DNA of 64,000 bases from Shinella zoogloeoides (GTDB lineage: Bacteria > Pseudomonadota > Alphaproteobacteria > Rhizobiales > Rhizobiaceae): NCBI RefSeq assembly GCF_030733845.1, contig NZ_CP132311.1, positions 3,764,501 to 3,828,500 on the forward strand, given 5' to 3'. Shown piece by piece: positions 60,333-64,000 of the stretch. Position 1 is the first letter of the stretch. Every line of letters begins with the position of its first letter. Both the position numbers and the translations under genes were made by a program. Below the pieces are notes generated by a model, which was given only the letters and a program-made list of their open reading frames with translations, had not been told where the DNA came from and made no database searches.

Positions 60333-60737
60333 TTAGTTGACGGCGGCCTCAAACTCGTTCTTCGTGCCGGCGTCCTTGAGGTATTCCAGAGCCTTCTTGG
60401 AGGCAGCGACGAGCGCGCCGAAAGCTTCGGTCTCATGGATCGCCATGTCGGACAGCACCTTGCGGTCGACTTCGATGCCGGCCTTGTTCAGACCGTCGAT
60501 GAAGCGGCCGTAGGTCAGGCCATGCTCGCGGACGGCAGCGTTGATGCGCTGGATCCAGAGCGCGCGGAAATTGCGCTTGTTGACCTTGCGGTCGCGGTAG
60601 GCGAACTGCTTGGAACGATCAACCGCTGCCTTGGCGGCGCGGATGGTGTTCTTGCGGCGGCCGTAGAAACCCTTGGCTGCCTTCAGCGTCTTCTTGTGCT
60701 TGGCGTGGGAAGTAACGCCGCGTTTTACACGTGCCAT
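60333..60737 (-). CDS. rplT: 50S ribosomal protein L20
   Basis: A 134-residue r-protein that binds 23S rRNA early in assembly and often represses the infC-rpmI-rplT mRNA. The family start [20 protein letters not shown] and the [20 protein letters not shown] region are clear. The length is longer than the 118-residue E. coli protein by a C-terminal tail, as in other rhizobia. It follows rpmI by 38 bases. Confidence 0.98.
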   Translation of the reverse strand: MARVKRGVTSHAKHKKTLKAAKGFYGRRKNTIRAAKAAVDRSKQFAYRDRKVNKRNFRALWIQRINAAVREHGLTYGRFIDGLNKAGIEVDRKVLSDMAIHETEAFGALVAASKKALEYLKDAGTKNEFEAAVN

Positions 60738-60775
60738 GTCATGATCTCCTTAACGTATCAAATGCTCGAGAAGTC

Positions 60776-60979
60776 TCAGAGACCGTTCGGCAGGTAGTTC
60801 TTGATGACCTTCTTGCCATCGGGCTCGGCCAGCACCATGGTGCCGCGCGCGTCGCGAATGAACTTGTTGGTACGCTTGATCATGCCGTGGCGCTTGCCGG
60901 CAGCGGCAGCGACGACCTTGCCGGTCGCGGTGATCTTGAACCGCTTCTTGGCAGACGATTTCGTCTTCATCTTGGGCAT
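60776..60979 (-). CDS. rpmI: 50S ribosomal protein L35
   Basis: A 67-residue basic r-protein: [20 protein letters not shown] and [19 protein letters not shown] are the family sequence. ATG 60979 is preceded by a GGAGTAG ribosome binding site. It lies between infC and rplT in the conserved order. Confidence 0.98.
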   Translation of the reverse strand: MPKMKTKSSAKKRFKITATGKVVAAAAGKRHGMIKRTNKFIRDARGTMVLAEPDGKKVIKNYLPNGL

Positions 60980-61134
60980 TTTGCTACTCCATTCTTCTTG
61001 AATTCGAACCGCGTGACGATGCGCGGCTCCAGCGTAAAGAACGGCCACGGCATGCCCTGCCGGACCGTTCGGACGGCGGCTTGTAACCGAAGTCCCCGAA
61101 AAGCGCAACCGGAATCCGAAATTCCGGCGGCGGA

Positions 61135-61163
61135 AAGGAAAAGCCGCCCGGAAAAGGCGGCTT
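61135..61163 (-). terminator. Hairpin after infC
   Basis: AAGCCGCC (61141-61148) pairs with GGCGGCTT (61156-61163) around a 7-base loop, followed on the minus strand by TTTTCCTTTCC. It lies in the 220-base gap between infC and rpmI and may attenuate or end the infC transcript. The rest of the gap shows no clear feature. Confidence 0.65.
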
Positions 61164-61199
61164 TGATCCGTTCGGCACGAAAGGTGCCAGGGACGAGGC

Positions 61200-61736
61200 T
61201 CACCGAGGGGCGAGCACCATCATCATCTGGCGCCCCTCGAGCTTCGGCTCGGCTTCGACCTTGGCGATGGTCTGGGTGTCTTCCTTGACCTGCAGCAGGA
61301 GCTTCATGCCGAGTTCCTGGTGGGCCATTTCGCGGCCGCGGAACTTCAGCGTCACCTTGACCTTGTCGCCTTCTTCGAAGAAGCGGTTCATGGCCTTCAT
61401 CTTCACGTCATAGTCATGCGTGTCGATGTTCGGGCGCATCTTGATTTCCTTGATCTCGACGATCTTCTGCTTCTTGCGCGCTTCGGCCGCCTTCTTCTGG
61501 TTGGCGTATTTCAGCTTGCCGAGGTCAAGGATCTTGCAGACGGGCGGTTCGGAGTTCGGCGAGATCTCCACGAGATCGAGGCCGGCTTCTTCCGCCATGC
61601 GGAGTGCCTGATCGGTGGGGACGGTGCCGTGGTTGTTGCCGTCGGCATCGATAAGCTGGACGCGGGGAATCCGGATTTCCTTGTTGGAACGCGGGCCGTC
61701 TTTGACGGGGGCTTCCGCTTTGAAGGGTCTGCGAAT
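61200..61736 (-). CDS. infC: Translation initiation factor IF-3, ATT start codon
   Basis: IF-3 monitors start-codon choice and keeps 30S subunits free. The 178-residue protein has the N domain ([35 protein letters not shown]), the lysine-rich linker, and the C domain with [20 protein letters not shown] and [10 protein letters not shown]. The start is taken as ATT at 61736: it precedes [17 protein letters not shown] and has AGGAG with 9-base spacing. No ATG or GTG exists nearby in frame, and the ORF upstream is not conserved. An ATT start lets IF-3 repress its own mRNA. Confidence 0.93.
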   Translation of the reverse strand: MRRPFKAEAPVKDGPRSNKEIRIPRVQLIDADGNNHGTVPTDQALRMAEEAGLDLVEISPNSEPPVCKILDLGKLKYANQKKAAEARKKQKIVEIKEIKMRPNIDTHDYDVKMKAMNRFFEEGDKVKVTLKFRGREMAHQELGMKLLLQVKEDTQTIAKVEAEPKLEGRQMMMVLAPR

Positions 61737-61745
61737 GGTCGTGTT

Positions 61746-61750
61746 CTCCT
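61746..61750 (-). promoter_or_regulatory. Ribosome binding site of infC
   Basis: AGGAG on the minus strand, 9 bases before the ATT codon at 61736. Its position decides the non-canonical start. Confidence 0.8.
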
Positions 61751-61970
61751 CGAACTGTTTCGACTGGTATGAATCTGTGCGTCGACCGGGCCGTTTTTGC
61801 CCGCCTTGCGGCGTTTGTCGGCAATGTGTTGATCGCGCTTGCGAAGTCAATAGCATGCCGCACGGAAAAAATCACCACCTGTCCTTGCACGCGCGAATCT
61901 GGTCTAGCTCTCGGCCAAAGGCCGGCGGACAGGCAGTTTGCGGGGCCGGGCGCACGAGAAGGAGATAGGC

Positions 61971-62789
61971 ATGACAGCGACGAACGACAACGCCACCGCG
62001 GCGGATTTCATCGAGGTCGGCGAGGGAGCGGATGCACGGCGGATCGCCGTCGCGCTGCAGCCGCCCGCCGCCGGCAATACGCTCGCCCATCTCGTCTGGC
62101 TCGGCGGCTACCGCTCCGACATGGCGGGCACCAAGGCCGTCGAACTGGCGGGCCTTGCCGCCCGTCTCGGCACCGGCTGCGTGCGCTTCGACTATTCCGG
62201 CCACGGCGCTTCGGGCGGCGCCTTCGTCGACGGCACGATCTCGCGCTGGCTGGAGGAATCGCTCGCCGTCATCGGTCATGCCGGAAAGACCCTCGGCACC
62301 CGCCGCGTCGTGCTCGTCGGTTCGTCCATGGGCGGCTGGATCGCGCTGCGCGCCGTCGCGGAACTTGCCAGCCGCCAGGACATCGAGATCGCCGGCCTCG
62401 TTCTCATCGCCCCTGCGCCGGATTTCACCGCCGAGCTGATCGAGCCCAACCTGACGGAGGCCGAGCGCACGGCGCTGGCCGAGCGCGGCCAGTTCGAGGA
62501 GCCGACTCCCTACGGACCCGACCCGAACATCTACACGCTGAAGCTCATCGAGGACGGCCGCGCGAACCGCGTGCTCACCGGCGTCATCGAGACCGGCTGC
62601 CCGGTGCATATCCTCCAGGGCATGGCCGATCCCGACGTACCTTACGCCCATGCGGTGCGCCTGATGGAGCACCTTTCGGGCGACGACGTGGTCCTGACGA
62701 TGATCCGCGACGGCGACCACCGCCTGTCGCGGCCGCAGGACATCGCCAAGATCCTCGAGGCGGCGGAGGTTTTGGCCCACGGGCAATGA
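61971..62789 (+). CDS. Alpha/beta hydrolase
   Basis: A 272-residue alpha/beta hydrolase. The nucleophile elbow is VLVGSSMGGWIALRAV; the acid residue is likely in GMADPDVPYAHAV and the histidine in RDGDHRLSRPQDI. LVWLGGYRSDMAGTKA forms the oxyanion-hole region. The substrate is unknown; the family includes thioesterases and depalmitoylase-like esterases. ATG 61971 follows AGAAGGAGATAGGC. Confidence 0.9.
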   Translation: MTATNDNATAADFIEVGEGADARRIAVALQPPAAGNTLAHLVWLGGYRSDMAGTKAVELAGLAARLGTGCVRFDYSGHGASGGAFVDGTISRWLEESLAVIGHAGKTLGTRRVVLVGSSMGGWIALRAVAELASRQDIEIAGLVLIAPAPDFTAELIEPNLTEAERTALAERGQFEEPTPYGPDPNIYTLKLIEDGRANRVLTGVIETGCPVHILQGMADPDVPYAHAVRLMEHLSGDDVVLTMIRDGDHRLSRPQDIAKILEAAEVLAHGQ

Positions 62790-62870
62790 CGGCGGCTGGC
62801 GCCGGCCGCGCATTTTAACCATAATACGGCATCACGAATTCTGATGATTGACGAGAGGCCCTCCTCACCG

Positions 62871-62886
62871 TTAACTCTTTGTTAAC
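62871..62886. promoter_or_regulatory. CtrA box TTAA-N7-TTAAC upstream of the transglutaminase-like gene
   Basis: TTAA (62871-62874), seven bases, then TTAAC (62882-62886) is an exact match to the CtrA consensus. The two GTTAAC units are also direct and palindromic. It ends 16 bases before the start codon. Confidence 0.6.
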
Positions 62887-62902
62887 GATTAGGGGACGTT
62901 TC

Positions 62903-63520
62903 ATGGCACGAATGATTGGTGCGAAGGCTGGGGTTGCGGCGTTTCTCGCTCTCCTCGTTTCTTCTTCCTCGGCTTTCACTGCACCGGCATCGGCGTCTTC
63001 CATGAAGACGGGCGGCGTCACCTCGCAGCCGATCGGCCATTACGAGTTCTGCCAGACCTACAAGTCCGAATGCCGCGCCGGCGCGCGCAGCCAGGCGCCT
63101 GCCAAGGTGACGGAGTTCGGCTGGTCGGTGGTCCGCCAGATCAATGCGGGCATCAACCGCGACATCACCCCGATGACCGACAAGGAACTGCACGGCCGGG
63201 ACGAATACTGGTCCTATCCTGACGGCGCCGGCGACTGCGAGGACTTCGTCCTCCTCAAGCGCAAGAAGCTGATGCAGAAGGGCTTTGCCGCCGGCGATCT
63301 CCTGATCACCGTCGTGCGCAAGCCGGATGGCGAGGGCCATGCCGTGCTGACGCTGCGCACCACCCAGGGCGACTATGTCCTCGACAACCTCAACAACGAG
63401 GTGAAGCTCTGGACCGAGACGCCCTACCGCTATCTCAAACGCCAGGCCTCGTTCCATGCTGGCCGCTGGGTCTCGATCGAAAACGGCGATGCCGTCATGG
63501 TCTCGTCAGTCGGCCAGTAA
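62903..63520 (+). CDS. Transglutaminase-like cysteine peptidase (BTLCP family)
   Basis: A 205-residue secreted protein: a signal peptide ends near AFTAPASA, and the mature part has the bacterial transglutaminase-like cysteine proteinase triad, Cys in GAGDCEDFVLLKR, His in GEGHAVLTL and Asp in YVLDNLNNEV. BTLCP proteins such as LapG cut periplasmic adhesins or act in cell envelope processing. No LapD/LapA-like partner is in the window. ATG 62903 gives the signal peptide. Confidence 0.9.
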   Translation: MARMIGAKAGVAAFLALLVSSSSAFTAPASASSMKTGGVTSQPIGHYEFCQTYKSECRAGARSQAPAKVTEFGWSVVRQINAGINRDITPMTDKELHGRDEYWSYPDGAGDCEDFVLLKRKKLMQKGFAAGDLLITVVRKPDGEGHAVLTLRTTQGDYVLDNLNNEVKLWTETPYRYLKRQASFHAGRWVSIENGDAVMVSSVGQ

Positions 63521-63542
63521 GCAGGCCGCATCCTGTATTTGA

Positions 63543-63573
63543 AAAGGCCGCGGAGCGATCCGCGGCCTTTGGT
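63543..63573. terminator. Bidirectional terminator
   Basis: AAAGGCCGCGGA (63543-63554) pairs with TCCGCGGCCTTT (63559-63570) around GCGA. It lies between convergent genes. Confidence 0.8.
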
Positions 63574-63601
63574 TTGTCCGTGACCTTTCCGGCGCTGAAG
63601 C

Positions 63602-64000
63602 TCAAACCGCCTCCCAGCCGTCTTTCTCGCTGGCGCGGTAGATGGCGTCGATGAGCTTCTGGTTGTTAACAGAGCTTTCGAGCGTCACCACCTCCTCGTT
63701 CTCGCCGAGCGCCGCCCTGGTGAAGGCTTCGGCCTGGCGCTTGTACTGGCGTGCGTCCTGGAAACGGAAGAGCTGGCTCTCGCCATGGCTCTGGTTGGTC
63801 AGCTCGATTTCCTCCGCGCCGTAGCGGTCGGCGTTGAACGGCGACTTCACCTCGATGAAGCCCTTGTCGCCGTGGAACACCATGACCTGGCGCTGGGCAA
63901 GCTGGGTGGAGATGTAGAAGGACAGCTCGAAGTCGCCGAAATCGGCGCGCACGCTCGAATAGATGTCGGTGCCGAAATCCGGGTCGCGGTCGGTGCTCGC
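63602..64000 (-). CDS. Gfo/Idh/MocA-family oxidoreductase, C-terminal part
   Basis: The 3' end of a gene that runs off the right edge. The visible 132 residues are the C-terminal beta-sheet domain of NAD(P)-dependent sugar or inositol dehydrogenases: [18 protein letters not shown], then [18 protein letters not shown] and [17 protein letters not shown]. The nucleotide-binding half lies outside the window, so cofactor and substrate cannot be read. The frame is open to position 64000. Confidence 0.88.
   Translation of the reverse strand, partial: ASTDRDPDFGTDIYSSVRADFGDFELSFYISTQLAQRQVMVFHGDKGFIEVKSPFNADRYGAEEIELTNQSHGESQLFRFQDARQYKRQAEAFTRAALGENEEVVTLESSVNNQKLIDAIYRASEKDGWEAV

Noticed and set aside
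61737..61856. 40-codon upstream extension of infC from ATG 61856
   Set aside because: The extra residues are not IF-3-like, there is no ribosome binding site, and ATT 61736 has an ideal AGGAG.

Overview
The window is a GC-rich chromosomal segment of an alphaproteobacterium of the order Hyphomicrobiales, most likely Rhizobiaceae (Rhizobium/Agrobacterium/Ensifer/Shinella-like). Three things support this: the protein families and gene orders (pcaDCHGB with a divergent pcaQ, infC-rpmI-rplT, mbfA, yejABEF), the regulatory sites (an Irr/ICE box, PcaQ boxes, CtrA-type TTAA-N7-TTAA boxes), and dispersed intergenic palindromes of the rhizobial type. The exact genus cannot be fixed from the sequence alone. 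No tRNA, rRNA, CRISPR, transposase, prophage or plasmid gene is visible. Genes are dense, many overlap by 1-11 bases, and no gap between genes exceeds about 235 bases.

Layout. 1-5.0 kb: efp, with divergent epmA-epmB for EF-P lysylation, then a chemoreceptor. 5.2-9.9 kb: mixed housekeeping genes (EI24 membrane protein, VOC/TetR pair, nth, DUF2244, an AraC-Ogt fusion, gpmA). 10-15.4 kb, minus strand: dapB, an MsbA-like exporter, glk, mgsA, mepA. 15.6-22.4 kb, plus strand: the peptide importer yejABEF and a 2-hydroxyacid dehydrogenase.

22.5-39.6 kb is a catabolic island. It holds a five-gene branched-chain-amino-acid-type ABC importer, pcaDCHGB with divergent pcaQ, pobA with divergent pobR, and pcaR divergent from pcaIJF. 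Together these can take 4-hydroxybenzoate or protocatechuate to succinyl-CoA plus acetyl-CoA. Two PcaQ-like boxes tie the importer to the pca operon, and a PcaR-like box sits between pcaR and pcaI. The importer is therefore most likely the protocatechuate transporter, not an amino acid transporter.

39.7-45.3 kb: ybaK, an M29 aminopeptidase, an EamA exporter with a divergent MarR regulator and twin operators, a quinone reductase-like flavoprotein and xseA. 45.4-49.4 kb: a GT-C membrane glycosyltransferase divergent from a three-gene unit (polyprenyl-phosphate GT2, methyltransferase, small ArnE-like carrier). This looks like a lipid-linked sugar decoration pathway of unknown product and is the best candidate for an undescribed system here. 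49.4-55.7 kb: an XRE regulator, an acetylpolyamine amidohydrolase, an RhtA-like exporter whose ribosome binding site is buried in a hairpin, an OmpA lipoprotein, a YiiX-like hydrolase and the iron exporter mbfA under an ICE box. 55.8-61.7 kb, minus strand: translation genes pheT, pheS, a kinase-like protein, rplT, rpmI, and infC with an ATT start. 61.9-64 kb: an alpha/beta hydrolase, a transglutaminase-like peptidase behind a CtrA-type box, and the 3' end of a Gfo/Idh/MocA oxidoreductase.
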